From NCBI GenBank assembly GCA_013407085.1, contig JACCGJ010003207.1, positions 1 through 64,000 on the forward strand: a DNA stretch of 64,000 nucleotides, written 5' to 3'. Source of the DNA: Atriophallophorus winterbourni. Its lineage: Eukaryota; Platyhelminthes; Trematoda; Plagiorchiida; Microphallidae. Below, one piece after another: positions 46,666 through 58,099 of this stretch. Each line of letters starts with the position of its first letter. Positions within the stretch are counted from its first letter, which is position 1. The translations under genes and the position numbers were made by a program. Under the pieces are notes generated by a model, which was not told the DNA's origin, did not search any database, and saw only the letters and a list, made by a program, of their open reading frames with translations.

Positions 46666-47885
46666 GTCCAAACTTTCTGGCTGTTGAATGCGTCGAAAGG
46701 GCGCCCACCACTGCCAAATTTGGTTTTTGGTTCTTTGCTAGCTTCGTCGTACGCAAAAGTCGTTGAGATGTCACAGGTTATCAAGACTTAGATATTTAAA
46801 CCAGGTTTTTAAGCTGCGGCTGTGAAAAATCGGAAAGTGTTTCGATATACGAAGCCAGTGAGAGGTAAGCCTAGGGAAATTTGTGCGTACATTTAAAACG
46901 TGATATAATATAATTGAAGCAATTTTATATGGAGTTCCTTGTTTTCAATGTATTAAAAGAGTATAAAATAGAAAATGAAAAAGATTTTCACGCCAACTCT
47001 TTCGACAGACGATATGCATATTAAACAGGGCATTCAAACTCTATTGAACGCGCCTACATGATGTGCAAGCAATTAGGACATCAGGCAATTTATTCCAGAA
47101 GCTTACCACTTTAACACTGAAGATGTGTTGCCTATGATTCAGAATATTGTGATTTTTCGCGAGGCTCATTGAATGTCTTCTTGTTCAATGGTTGCCGCTC
47201 GTGAAACAGGATTTGACAACACTCATCTTTTAGACCTTTCCGTATTTTTAATTTTTCCATTAGTTCACTCCGTAGACTCCGGTGCTCAGGTCAGAAGAAA
47301 AATACGAAATAGGCGTTTCTATCAGTGTTTCTTAGACATACATTCTGTATTGACTCAACTCGTTGGTTAGTCGTTTATTAGTTCGACAAATTCAGAACAA
47401 CGATTTAGATATACTACGGTAATGTAATTGACAGTTACGATAACAATAATACAAACCTCAACTGTACTGGATCGCAACAGCCAAAAAAATGTATCCAAAA
47501 TATTCCAGAAAAAATTCAAATCAAAATCAAAGATGACACGAGATATAAAAATGCAAACAATTGATTTTCCAAAATTGCCGTCCAAAATGTCTCTATCAAA
47601 AATGCATGACACCCAAAATTGGTGTCAAAATTGAAGCAAATTACAAGTGCCCAAAATTACAACCAAATTCAACAATGACAGATAGAACATTTAAACAAAA
47701 TATTCACCAAACATTTGAAAGGAAAAGATTTCCAATAAAACAAATTAATTACATAAATTTTATCGTCTTATCATTTCCACCTAATGAAATGCCACACACT
47801 CTGATAGCCCTTAAAAGTGATCTGGCATCTCTTTCAAGCACAATAAGGATTAGAATTTTCGGCTTTTAAGACACGCTATATGGGA
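46666..47885. other. No gene seen
   Basis: AT-rich. Lys/Asn-rich open frames at 47.4-47.9 kb look compositional. Confidence 0.45.
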
Positions 47886-47889
47886 TTAT

Positions 47890-48690
47890 GCTGCTTAATC
47901 TCCTGTGACACACTTACATTAAGTGGCTAAACCCTAACTCCTTTTGCAGAGGTTAGGGACCTCGTATTTAAGTATTCCTCTTCTCTCAACTTTAATGAAC
48001 AAGCAGGACATCTCCTCACGAGTACATGACAAAACTTTGGCTTAAATAACCATTAACTCCTCTTACGCTAAAGTAAAATTGCACTATATAAAATGAAGGT
48101 CCTGCCAATTCTTGATTATTGTAATATCATCAATTTCCACTTGGGGAGGTGTCATTGTTTTCTCTTACAGAGACTTCAACGTACTTTCACCAATCGAACA
48201 AGGCTATTTAATATCCCTTTGTATCGCGCTAAGTTAGACGCAATTTCTTCTTAATTAGATATGCACAACTTTGTAATTCTCTTCCCCTAAATTTCCGTAT
48301 GTGCACATCTACAGGAAAATTTGAAACGCTTGTAGGAAATCTTACTGTTCACTCACTATCCCAAATCCTTAAGATAAACTCTTCTCTAGACATTCTATAC
48401 TCTCATGGAATCCCAGGTTTTCAAATCCACATCTTTCTGCATATATTAGTATATCATGAGGTCAGATAGTATTCTCTGGATAACTGGCCATTCAAGTGTC
48501 ACGTTACCGGACCCTAGAAATGCTTTTACACTAATTAATATCAACATTGCCTTTGATAACATTTTTATACACCATTATGTATATAACTGTCTTTTATTTC
48601 TCATGAGGCCTAGAAATGTCTCATTTTTATCTTCACGTGCCAAATATTAAAAATCTACGAAATAAATAAAAAAACGTAAAAACCAAAAAA
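47890..48690 (+). mobile_element. Degenerate LINE ORF2 C-terminal fragment
   Basis: Reads VRDLVFKYSSSLNFNEQ (47945-48003), MKVLPILDYCNIINFHLG (48092-48146), LLQRLQRTFTNRTRLFNIPL (48163-48225), the post-RT block of a LINE distinct from those with the AACTG tail. It is followed by an A-rich tail 'aaataaataaaaaaacg' near 48660. Confidence 0.6.
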
Positions 48691-48739
48691 TCATTATGTT
48701 TTTTTAATGTACATTCTTATTTCTTAAATGATGTACTAT

Positions 48740-48800
48740 TTTACTTTGATGACCTCTCACCGTGCTGGTGAATAGAAAATTTTTCATTATATTCCAGTGT
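48740..48800 (+). repeat. LINE 3'-UTR block, (AACTG)n family
   Basis: The 'gacctctcaccgtgctggtg' sequence (48749-48768) is shared with 56310, 56825 (diverged) and 60433. Only about 60 bp is present here. Confidence 0.6.
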
Positions 48801-49345
48801 CTTCAAATAACGAACATCACTGTAATTGGCTCGAAATCTATCTGCCCGAGATTTGTTCCGTATGCGATTCACTCTCCTGCAGATAACGAAAATCAGGCTG
48901 GCGAACAAATTTTGGTTCGATTCGTCGACAATTCTTCAAGAGTATTGGAGCACACCACCCTACTGCCAACTCTCTGCTATTAGCCACACCCTATCTCACC
49001 CCCCACAATTTTTTAGATTTTCTTATTCCGAAGGATTTATGTTCCCTTTTCAATCTTCTTAACTAACCTTTCCGTAGAATTTACTTCTTACTTTCGTACA
49101 GAATCTAAGTAATTCCACTAGGTTATCTTGATGCAATCTAGATGAAGCTTCATTAATGTGTGACATTAAGCGAAAAAATATTAACTTTCTTACCCGCTGT
49201 AAATTTACCATAATTTATGAAACGGAAACTTTTTCAAAAATTCTGCTTGATAAGGTCATATTAACAATTCATTTATTTTGTACACATTGATAACCTGATC
49301 ATGTATTGCATGCCTTGGTTTACCAAAAATAGATTAATATTACTG

Positions 49346-49361
49346 TTATTATTATTATTAC

Positions 49362-49446
<85 letters not shown>
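49346..49446. repeat. (ATT)n microsatellite
   Basis: About 100 bp of nearly perfect ATT trinucleotides with two interruptions at the left end. The homopolymeric Leu, Ile or Asn frames across it are artefacts. Confidence 0.95.
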
Positions 49447-49447
<1 letters not shown>

Positions 49448-50009
49448 TGTAGATACAATAAACAAAACCAAATTCAAGTGTACAAAAATCAGTTTTGTAC
49501 TTACGCGTTAGTTTATGAACAAACTGTGTATACCCTAGAAGACTGATGGTATTAGAAAAAGGCTTGAGGCTTTTATTAGTAATTATTACCCAGTTAAGTG
49601 TAGGCATGTTAAAATCTCCTACATTATTTTATAGTGGCAAGCGTGATGAGAATCTTACATGAAGCAATCGATCCAGCTGCAAATTGATGATGTGTTCGTA
49701 GGCGGTTGATAGTAGATGCATCCAAATAAGAAATCAAAAACAGGTAGTGCAAACCAGATGGAATTTTGGATATGATCGAATACGAATGAAATGATTATGT
49801 TTACATGGATGTTAGAGTGAACGTAAAGAAAACATACCCATCATCGTTTGAAAACGTAGTCCATTCTAAAAATTTGATTGTTTGGAATCAACAGATCAGA
49901 ATCTGATTGTTTCTTTGTTGTCCATGATTCAGTTGTTAGAACGATATCAGCAGGGTCAGAAAGCAGATATAAAAGTAAAGCTAATGGGTTGTTAGTTATG
50001 GATTGAGCG

Positions 50010-52790
50010 TTATTAGGAATGAATCGATGACGTGTGAACTCACGACCTGTATACTCGATATTAAAGCACTAAATGCTCAACCGCATACCATTTTTACCTA
50101 CCGTGTAACTTATCCAGATGATGGATATGAATCCTTCTACTCCAACGGCGCGAGTCCAAATTGTAGGAAAATGGAGAACGGGATCCGCCCTAGGCCAATC
50201 CTGGTTGAATTCCTATAACAGGCGGATCGGGATGCATTCCGGGCTACGGCTGAGCATATCGCTAAATCAACCGTAGATAAACTTTAGGCCAAGCCAAACA
50301 ACCCTCTCTCCTGGAGTAGGCAAAACTCTTCCGATTCGAATCGGAAAAACCCTGCATTAGGTGCATCTGCCATTCGTAAACGTGATGTAGCTCAAAACGC
50401 TTCTAAATCACATACGATCAGACCGAAAAGCATTTCGCCACGAATCGTGCTGTGTGTCTCAGACGAAGTTGATTGGGTGAGCGCCGAGCAGGTATTACCA
50501 GTAGTTGTCCTCTATGATGGATTTGGTCTCAATTGTCAGACAACGATCCATTACCTTAACGCAAGAAGCTGCCGAACCTGATGCTCCTGCTCTATGTAGC
50601 ACTACAAAAACGTGAAGCTCTTCGGATGCTTCTACTGACGGTTAAGCAGGATTATTTTCAGAAGCACGAATAACTAGTGCCCCAGTATTGTACGCAAATA
50701 TATGCAGTATTAGGACTGAGTAGGCTGATCATTATCTTCATGTGGATGAGTTACAACCAGGGGTTATAGCGTTTTCTGACACCTAGATGTTTGCGCTTGA
50801 CGATGTGCCGATAAACATCAGCGAACCGTGTCTTATTATAAGATGCGATAGACTTGGTGATAGGAGAGGTGGTGGTGTTGCACTCCTCTTTGGGTATGGT
50901 TTGCACAAAATGGGTACAGATATATCTTTATCCAGTGAAAACGTCCAAGATTGGACGAGTATTCTGACATGCTACAAGTAATCCCTCGCAATTGCTTGTT
51001 TCTGCGTCACACCCAGTGCAGCCAAACAGGAGATTACATTGCTGATTGAAACACTCGATGGTTTGATTCACTGAGTTCCAAGCGTACTTATCTTGGATGA
51101 TTTAAAACTCCCAGACATATTTTGGCCCGTCATTAAATGTGTATGCATCAAGAAATCCGAAACTTTACTAGAATGGCTCAATAATCATGTGTTACACAGC
51201 ATGTGAGTGATCCTACTTGGTTTCGTCATAGATGTACTCCATTCACTCTTGACTTGGAATTGTCATCACAGCTAAAGCCGTTAGATATTGAATTACCAAC
51301 CACTGCTAAGCAAAAGAGATCTCGTAATGATAAGCTTCGAAGCGTTACTACGTAGTCACAAAACTCTTTTTCGTCCTTAGCGCAAATTTAGGCTTGTAGT
51401 CTAGGGTTTACTCCTACAAACTTTAAATTTTCCCCTTTAGTTATCTTTCGATTCCAATGTAAATTCAAACTGAGATATAATTTGTGAGTATATAAAAGAA
51501 TAACAAGACAAGCACGCTCCACTGCAGTGCGTGAGAAGGTATCCAATGCCGCCTAGTTTGATTACTCATGTCCCGAAAACAGCATCATCTATGGGGGCAA
51601 TATGAGCTCACCCTCACGTCTGGTTCTTGGGCTTGCTACAAAACCGCTCAGAAGGCTTGTGTTAAATTAAAGCGTTTGCTTAACCAGGAATTTGAGTTAT
51701 TTTTAGCTAGGGATGATAAATCCAATCTGGAAAGATTTTATTGCTACGCACAGGCAAAACCAAGTAAAATATCGGAGATTTGAAACTGGAGGACGGAGAA
51801 GTAGCTGATACCGACCTGTCTAAGGTGACTACATTTCCAGTAGCGTTCTTTAAATGCACCGGACCGGATGGTATCGAGTCAACGATGCACAAAATCTTGC
51901 CTCATTGCTTACTGAACCTTTGTGCAAGCTTTTTAATTTCTGCTTGCGCCTGAGAGTGGTTCCTAGTGAGTGGAAAGTAGCCATAGTCGTGCCATTACAC
52001 AAGGGTGGTTGCAGATTAATTGTTGTTAACTACAGAACTGTCATGCTGAATAGCATCTTCTCGAGAGTATTGGAAAACTATTGAGTGATTAAATCTGTCA
52101 GCTTCTTTTTGGAATTCTCTACTGAGTGTAACTTAGCACGGATTTCTTAAGGTTAGATCTTTCCTAAGTCGCCTTAATTTTCTCAATATTACCACTAAAA
52201 TGTTGGGCGGAGGAAAGCAAGTCAAATCGGTTTACCTAGATTTTAGCAAGGCTTTCAAATCTACGAGTCACCGCCTTCTATATATGAACCTTGCAGCAAA
52301 GGGCATACCGGGTAGTCTACTTGCTTGGATAAACGCATTCATTACAGTTATGTAATTCATAGTTCGGGTACGATGTACGTTGATCAGTGAGGACCATCAA
52401 GTTTCGGTACTCGGTCCTCTTCTATTCCTGATTTTTATTGTTGACTAGTCTTCTGACTTAAAGTGCCCGTGCTTCATTTTCACGGATAATGTGAATTTCA
52501 TCGAATCAATAGATGAAGATAACTTGATGAACGACCTTGAGTGGGTCATTATACCGTTGGGACCACCAGCTAAACTTAATAAGATCCAACTCTTTTCAGC
52601 AGTATGCGATATGATTCCGGTCCAGGTTTCGAAATATTCCCTCAGTTTGTTGAGGATTTGGGAGTACTAGTTAGGGCTGACTTCAAATCGGAGGGAAAAT
52701 ATGCCCCTAAAGACCAGCGTGCACGCTGGTAATTTTTCGGCTGAGATCAGTGCTGTCGAGCAGAAGACCTGATGTATTCATGCAAACGTT
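50010..52790 (+). mobile_element. Degenerate LINE, (AACTG)n family, left part
   Basis: 5' leader 50010-50130, ORF1 remnants (PRPILVEFL at 50190; RIVLCVSDEVDWV at 50440-50480), endonuclease (RGGGVALLFGYGLH, 50869-50910; ILDDLKLPDI, 51090-51115), then RT (FCLRLRVVPSEWKVAIVVPL HKGG-type, 51928-52010; FSKAF-type remnant near 52245) up to LSSRRPDVFMQTF at 52750-52790. It is cut there by the minus-strand LINE and resumes at about 55808. Many stops. Confidence 0.75.
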
Positions 52791-52974
52791 TTCAATTCAA
52801 TTCAATTCCATTCCATTTTAATGGTCTGAAAAGCATATAGCGTGACAAAACCACAGAATTATATGAGAATTACGAATAACATGGGTAGAAAAACGGGATT
52901 TGTTTGCTTACTGAGCAGTTCAGGAATCAAGTAAAAATCCATTGGACAGAAACTGGTTTCAAAGTTCAAAGCTT

Positions 52975-53442
52975 TTATGGTGTAAAATATATAGGTTCAA
53001 AGTTTGGATTGGTCAACATGAAATTGTCCAAATTCGATTTGAATATATCCAAGTTGGGTGAATGTGCAACATTATAAGGTAGGTAGTTCCAGGTAAAGCA
53101 TACACGTACAAAATAAAAGTACCTTCGACAGTTTAGTCTTGAGTCGGGAATATGTACTATATAGTCGTGATTCCGGCTGGTTCCGGGTGGTAGTCGCGTG
53201 AATAGTTGATTTAGGGGATGGTTGGGGGTATACAGTATATTGAACATAAGTATAAAATCACCTCTAAGACGGCGGTAGCGAAAGTCGAATAGATTGAGAC
53301 TTGCAATACGATCTTCGTATTGTTTGTGCTTCAAACCGCGTACGAGCTTGGCGGTCCGATGATATATTCTCTGCAAGAGACTGATGTCCTTCTGTAGCCA
53401 GGGTGACCAAGCCTGAACCGCATACTCCATGGTTGGCCTCAA
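52975..53442 (-). pseudogene. LINE ORF2 C-terminal region
   Basis: RPTMEYAVQAWSPWLQKDIS, RGLKHKQYEDRIASLNLFDF, RRLRGDFILMFNIL and FTWNYLPYNVAHSPNLDIFK. The family partner is 6900-7266. In frame with the RT apart from one stop. Confidence 0.85.
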
Positions 53443-53526
53443 GTACGTATTAATTATTCGATGAACGGTTTGTTCATGAAACTCCCGAACACGCGTTTTA
53501 GCAGTAAGAGTACTCGTGACGTCTTT

Positions 53527-54330
53527 TCATAGACAGCTGTGGACGTCATGTGACCTTTTCAAAGTGCTGCTTACCCATACACCCAAGTCCTTCTCCTTGT
53601 CAGTGCTTTCAATAATATGGGAACCAAGGGTGTAGGAGTACTCGAAATGTCTTCCAACAGTCAATACCTTGCATTTTCTGACATTGAAAGGTAGTTCATT
53701 TCTAACTGACCAGTCTTGTAAGGCATCGAGGTCCAGCTGAAGCTCTCTGCAATAATCAGATGTACGTACTTGTGTCCACAGCTTGATGTCTTCCGCAAAT
53801 AACAAGATTTTGCAGCGAACAAGTTCAGGTAAGTCGTTGACATACATCAGGAAAAGAAGCAGTCCAAGCACTGATCCCTGCGGCACCCCGCTCATTACTG
53901 CAATAGGTCGTGACAAAGCACCATCAACCCTTACTCTAATGACACGGTCGCGGAGATAATCCTCAAACCAGGCTAGTAATGAACTTTTGATTCCACATAG
54001 CTCCATCTTTTGTGGTAACAGACTGTGGTTGACACGATCGAATGCTTTTGACATATCAAGATAACAAGCGTGTACTGTGAGACCTTTGTCTACAGCTTGT
54101 GTCCAGTCATCGAGGGCGAGCAGAAGGTTTGAAAGGCAAGAGTGTCTTTTTCTGAAGCCGTGTTGTTCGACTGCGAGCAAGCAATTGTCTTCCAGATGTT
54201 TTGTGACGCTGTTTACTACGAGGCACTCCATCACTTTAGAGATCACCGGTAGTAGTGTAACTGGCCGATAGTTGGATACTTCGGAACGGTTTCCTCCTTT
54301 GTGGATGGGGGTAATGATGCATTCTTCCAA
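53527..54330 (-). pseudogene. LINE reverse transcriptase domain
   Basis: Motifs in order: ECIITPIHKGGNRSEVSNYR, PVTLLPVISKVMECLV, EQHGFRKRHSCLSNLLLALD, YLDMSKAFDRVNHSLLPQKM, MSGVPQGSVLGLLLFLMYVN and the catalytic box FAED (FADD with D to E). The substitution at the second catalytic aspartate should inactivate it. Continues upstream in frame +1 to 54986 and downstream into the thumb/C-terminal region. Confidence 0.88.
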
Positions 54331-54986
54331 TCACAGGGAACGAAACTTTGGGTTAAAGAGAGGTTAAACAAGTATGTTAGAGGCGTACACAAAGTATAAG
54401 CACAGTTTTTAAGAATCAACGGGGTAATTTCGTCGGCTCCGGGAGATTTTCTCGTGTTGAGATTTAGCAATGTGCGGAGGACACTCTCCGAGGTAATAGT
54501 TAGTTGTTGTAAAACATTTTCGGGTGAGATGACGGGAGTTAAGGGACAGGTAACGGTGTTTCGTGGGCTGAAGACAGTGGAGAAGAAATGGGCTAGAACT
54601 TCGGCAGATTCCGATGCTGGGGTTGTTGTTCCATCACGCGTCTTTAAAGCAGCAACCCCTGGTTTCACCCTAGACCGGTTATTTATGATCTGATAGAGAA
54701 TTTTGGGGTTTGATTCCATTTTGTTGAGTAAATGCTTTTGATAATTCAGTTTGTCATCAACAACAAGTTTGTTTACCTTATTTCTCAGCAACCGGAATGT
54801 CTCCCAACTCTCAACAGTGGTATCTTGTCGATGAGCCCGCCATGCAGCATTACGCAAAGTTAACCATTTTCGTGTTCGGCTACTCAGCTTAAACGTATCC
54901 ATTTTTTGCACCTTTGGAACAAGATGAGAGTGCATTTCAACGGCAGATTTAAGTTTGTTTATCATCCACTGCAACTGATCGTACAC
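54243..54986 (-). pseudogene. LINE ORF2 linker and RT N-terminal part
   Basis: Encodes the region between endonuclease and RT: SRTRKWLTLRNAAWRAHRQD, LLNKMESNPKILYQIINNRS, then TRKSPGADEITPLILKNC and LTQSFVPCDWKNA. It is collinear with the 8.1-8.7 kb element. The frame is lost at about 54310 and continues in the next entry's frame. Confidence 0.85.
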
Positions 54987-55049
54987 GCTGTCGGACTTAA
55001 GACCAGGGTCTGTGGTGTTCCTAAGAGTAGATTTAAGTTATGAAAAGTC

Positions 55050-55867
55050 AATTTTTCTAATCACCTTGTTGATGTCACTTGTTCTGATTGCCTGGCAAAT
55101 ATAATCAAACGAATAACTAAGTGGTCACTGAGTCCTATTGGAGCTTCATAAGTTAGACTTTCTATCACGTGCTCTTCATTTGTCAGTATAAGGTCCAAGA
55201 TAGACGGCGTATCAGTACCACGAAATCAGGTATTGTTGAAAATATGGTTGTAGAGTAGAATTTCTTCTAGCAACTGTTGAAATAAAGCATTTAAGAAATT
55301 TTCTGGATGAAATGAATTTCCCTTAAAGTTTGGCAGATTAAAGTCTCTGATCAGAAGAAGTCTGCCGCGGTATCTGGTAGCCGCTAAGCGTATATTAGCA
55401 AGTTATGCTGAATTGTAGGCTTCGTCGTCTGAGGGCGAACGGTAAATCACACCCACTATGCATTTTTCACCTGCTGTTACATTCAGCGAACACTATATTG
55501 TGTCTTGCAGTTGTAAATCGTCATCAGTGATCTCTTGGCAGAGCAGTCTCCGAATGTGGTAAAGCGCAACACCACCTCCCCGAGACAGGCGATCGCGATG
55601 AAGTAGAGACATACCTTCAATGGCAACTTCATTGTCTATTAAAGTTGGATGAAACCATGTCTCGGTTACAGCAATCACATCTGGCGAGTGTGTGGTAGTT
55701 AGTTCAGTCAATTCGTGTAGTTTACAAGGCATTAGTTCGCTCGCATTTTGAATATTGTGTTCAGGCGTGGTGTTTATATTATAAGAAGGACATTCTTCGA
55801 CTTGAAAGTGTACAGCGTCTAGCAATTCGCATGATTGAAGGACAGCGATGTAAAGCGTATGTTGCAT
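55050..55867 (-). pseudogene. LINE endonuclease region
   Basis: CKLHELTELTTTHSPDVIAV, TETWFHPTL and RLSRGGGVALYHIRRLL are in one frame (55750-55500). Further broken frames give VGVIYRSPSDDEAYN and an IGLSDHLVI-type end. APE-type endonuclease motifs (ETW, GGGV, SDH) are visible but interrupted by stops. Confidence 0.75.
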
Positions 55868-56200
55868 GGCTGAAGTCTACCCATCTTTTCTTCCTTAGGC
55901 TCCGTCGTGTAAAAAATGACTTCATTGAAACCTTCATGATCTTTAAGCGTTTAAGTGGCGCTCCAATGAACGATTTCTTCACCTATAGCTATAGCTGGCA
56001 AGCAGAGCCATTCACTTAAACTTGCTATGAAGCTATGTCGGCTAGACTCCAGGAAACACCGTTTCAGCATAGAGCTGATAAGCTTCTGTAACATTGTTAC
56101 AGAAAAACACATCCAGCATTACCTTCTAGAGTTTTAAGCAGTGTTTGGACCGCAAATTGGAAAAGTTATTTCCCGAATACTCTCCCTAATCAGGTTATAC
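55806..56200 (+). mobile_element. LINE, (AACTG)n family, right part
   Basis: Resumes the 50.0-52.8 kb element after the minus-strand insertion: VQRLAIRMIEGQRCKAYVAW (55812-55870), RLRRVKNDFIETFMIFKRLS (55900-55958), then the ORF2 end. About 30 codons between the last residue at 52790 and this point are missing, so a deletion accompanied the insertion. Confidence 0.7.
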
Positions 56201-56262
56201 TTGAATGCCACTGTTTTATAGGGTTCGTAGAACGAACCACGATGTTCAAACACAGAAGAGTT

Positions 56263-56552
56263 CTCTGTGTTTCTTATTTATTATACACGATGCTACTTTA
56301 GCTGACCTTTCACCGTGCTGGTGAAAAAAACTGCTTTTCTTTTTCCAGCATTTGTTATAACGCGGTGCTTCCTAAATATAATCCGGATAATCTCTTGGCA
56401 TCGTGATCGTCGAAGATTTCAAATAGACAAAAAGAAAATCGTTTGATCAGTGGTGGGTGTTTCTGTGCAGCTTTCCACTGAAAGAAATTCTGGACACTTG
56501 ATCGGCTCGTTAGCCACAAACTGTCCTGTGCAAACTGAATTGAACTGAAAAA
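56263..56552 (+). mobile_element. LINE 3'-UTR copy, (AACTG)n family, inside HHR repeat
   Basis: About 290 bp consisting only of 3' UTR ('gctgacctttcaccgtgctg', 'ggataatctcttggcatcgt', 'cttgatcggctcgttagcca') and an AACTG-type tail (56535-56548). It is inserted exactly within the family A unit, with AGAA at both edges (56258-56262 and 56549-56552 region) as a likely short target duplication. It is therefore a SINE-sized, 5'-truncated LINE insertion. Confidence 0.75.
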
Positions 56553-56634
56553 GAAAAGAATCACATAGTGATTTGTTGTAAAGCGCTCAAGGTTATTGTG
56601 GATGACCAAAGTGATATGTTGTCCGCATTCCTTG

Positions 56635-56700
56635 AAATTATACTCCATTACCTGATGACAGCAAACAGCCAGAAACCGGTAGTGGAGTGTAATTTCTTTG
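56635..56700 (+). ncRNA. Hammerhead ribozyme motif, family A, extended stem I
   Basis: Plus strand: core CTGATGA, stem II A-GC with AAACA and GC-C, GAAA, ACCGGT, GTA site. The left strand GAAATTATACTCCATTAC is nearly the exact complement of the right strand GTGGAGTGTAATTTC, giving a long continuous stem I instead of the usual stem, internal loop, stem. Position 10.2 reads A, so stem II is weaker. Confidence 0.7.
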
Positions 56701-56929
56701 GATGCGCGCAAAACAGTACTCTCCATAATAGTTATACAAAATTAGGTAGATCACCTTTTTAGCGTTATCCCCTGAAAAAGTAAACGCTAGAATTTTCTGT
56801 TTTTTATACACGATTCTAGTTCTGCAGACCTCGCAACGTGCTGTTTAAAATAAACTGTTTCTCTTTTTTCCAGCATCCGATATAACGCGGTGCTGCATGG
56901 CAGGGCTAATTGACTGCCAGGTAAAAGGG

Positions 56930-57402
56930 TCCATCGTGTAGGCCGGTGGAACCCAACTGTAAGTAGCGCTCGTCCGATCTTGGTAGAATTTATGAACCAG
57001 CAGGACAGGGATACGCTTCTTTTAAAAAGTGCTTACCTTGAGCGCTACACAAATGGACGTTTCAAAGTTGTCCAGGATAAGGGGCCTCAACCACATTTTC
57101 ATGGAGAGCGTTCAAAATAGCCCATGACTGGCTTGAAAAGTACCATAAAAGGGATCAACCTTAGGCACCATAAAATGTTTAAGTCATCTGCGGTAGTTGT
57201 CATTGAAGATGTACTCCAAAATGGCCCGCCAGTAGAATACGAGCGCATGAAAAACTCGCTTTTCAGTAAGCTTCTGAACGAGGAAAATCTATGTACAACT
57301 GCCATTAGGCCGGTGCAAGCTCGTTCGCAAGGGCAGTCTAGCCACTTATCAACTTCTCCGGTTTCAAAAAACGGGGTGCTCCCACCCCGAGTAAAGTTAG
57401 TT
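56930..57402 (+). pseudogene. LINE ORF1
   Basis: Two frames: WNPTVSSARPILVEFMNQQD with LLKSAYLERYTNGRFKVV (56950-57075), then MTGLKSTIKGINLRHHKMFK to SHLSTSPVSKNGVLPPRVKL (57124-57402). The first block resembles the RNA-binding fold seen in ORF1 of the (AATTG)n family. A frame break lies near 57080-57124. Confidence 0.6.
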
Positions 57403-57429
57403 TAAAATGTGCGCAGAATAGAAATACCC

Positions 57430-58095
57430 GTGTACTGTACACAAATGCTTGCAGTATACGTAATAAATGGGGTGAGCTGCAGCTTGCTGCACTGGAAAAC
57501 CAGGTCGACATAATTGCCATCTCCGAATCATGGTTGAAACCAGATGATCATGTTCCGTCATTTGTATCAACTAAGTATGCCATCTATCGTCAGGATAGGG
57601 ATAATGGGGCTACGGGAGGGGGGTGGCAATTATGATAAACGAAGATCTCCCCCACAGTGAGACATCGATAAAGATCGTTTCTCACTCAACCCAACTAACA
57701 TCGGTATTTCTTACTGTCGCCAGGAGAAGACTGACACTTGCATGTGCTTATAGAAGCCCGACTGCTTCATCATTAGACGACCAATTACTGCTGGACACAT
57801 TGGAAGTACTAAAAGGGCAATGCAACCCATTACTAATTGTCGGAGACTTCAATCTCCCGGGCATTGATTGGCGTACTGAAATTTCTTCACCAGAGTCAGT
57901 TGAGTCGCAATATCTAGACTGGTTTCATATCGGGGCCTTTTATCAACATATCAGGGAACATACAAGGTTTAGGACAGGACATACTCCGTCAACTTTAGAT
58001 TTGGTTCTATCGTCTCATTAAAGAGATATTTATGGAATCAAATACCTTTCGCCATTAGGCAAGAGCGACCACGCTGTAATTATTCTTGACTGGAC
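57430..58095 (+). pseudogene. LINE ORF2 endonuclease
   Basis: VLYTNACSIRNKWGELQLAA, NQVDIIAISESWLKPDDHVP, then RQDRDNGATGGG (frame shift in the G run), TLACAYRSPTASSLDDQLLL, LLIVGDFNLPGIDWRTEISS, STLDLVLSSH, then stop TAA 58019 and, in frame, YLSPLGKSDHAVIILDW. The endonuclease motifs N, E, GDFN and SDH are all present. One stop and one frameshift are the only defects. Confidence 0.82.
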
Positions 58096-58099
58096 TTCA

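Larger units (their letters stand above)
52791..55805 (-). mobile_element. LINE, (AATTG)n family, inserted in another LINE
   Basis: Minus-strand element with endonuclease (55750-55050), linker, RT (54986-53527), post-RT region (53442-52975) and a 3' tail of AATTG/GGAAT units (52793-52815). ORF2 from 54986 to 52975 is broken by only one frameshift near 54310 and one in-frame TGA near 53527. The endonuclease part has several stops. It splits a plus-strand LINE. The 5' end, with ORF1, is missing. Confidence 0.85.
56200..56705 (-). repeat. HHR repeat family A, split by a LINE tail, rearranged
   Basis: 56205-56262 ('aatgccactgtt', hairpin GGTTCGT-AGA-ACGAACC, 'gttcaaacacagaa') continues at 56553-56640 ('aatcacatagtgat', 'caaggttattgtggat', 'cgcattccttgaaatta') with the LINE 3' end between them. 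The hammerhead core that should follow on the minus strand is replaced by a plus-strand one, so an inversion junction lies near 56648. Confidence 0.75.

Noticed and set aside
49273..49607. Long poly-Asn, poly-Leu and poly-Ile open frames
   Set aside because: They are the three readings of an (ATT)n microsatellite, not genes.
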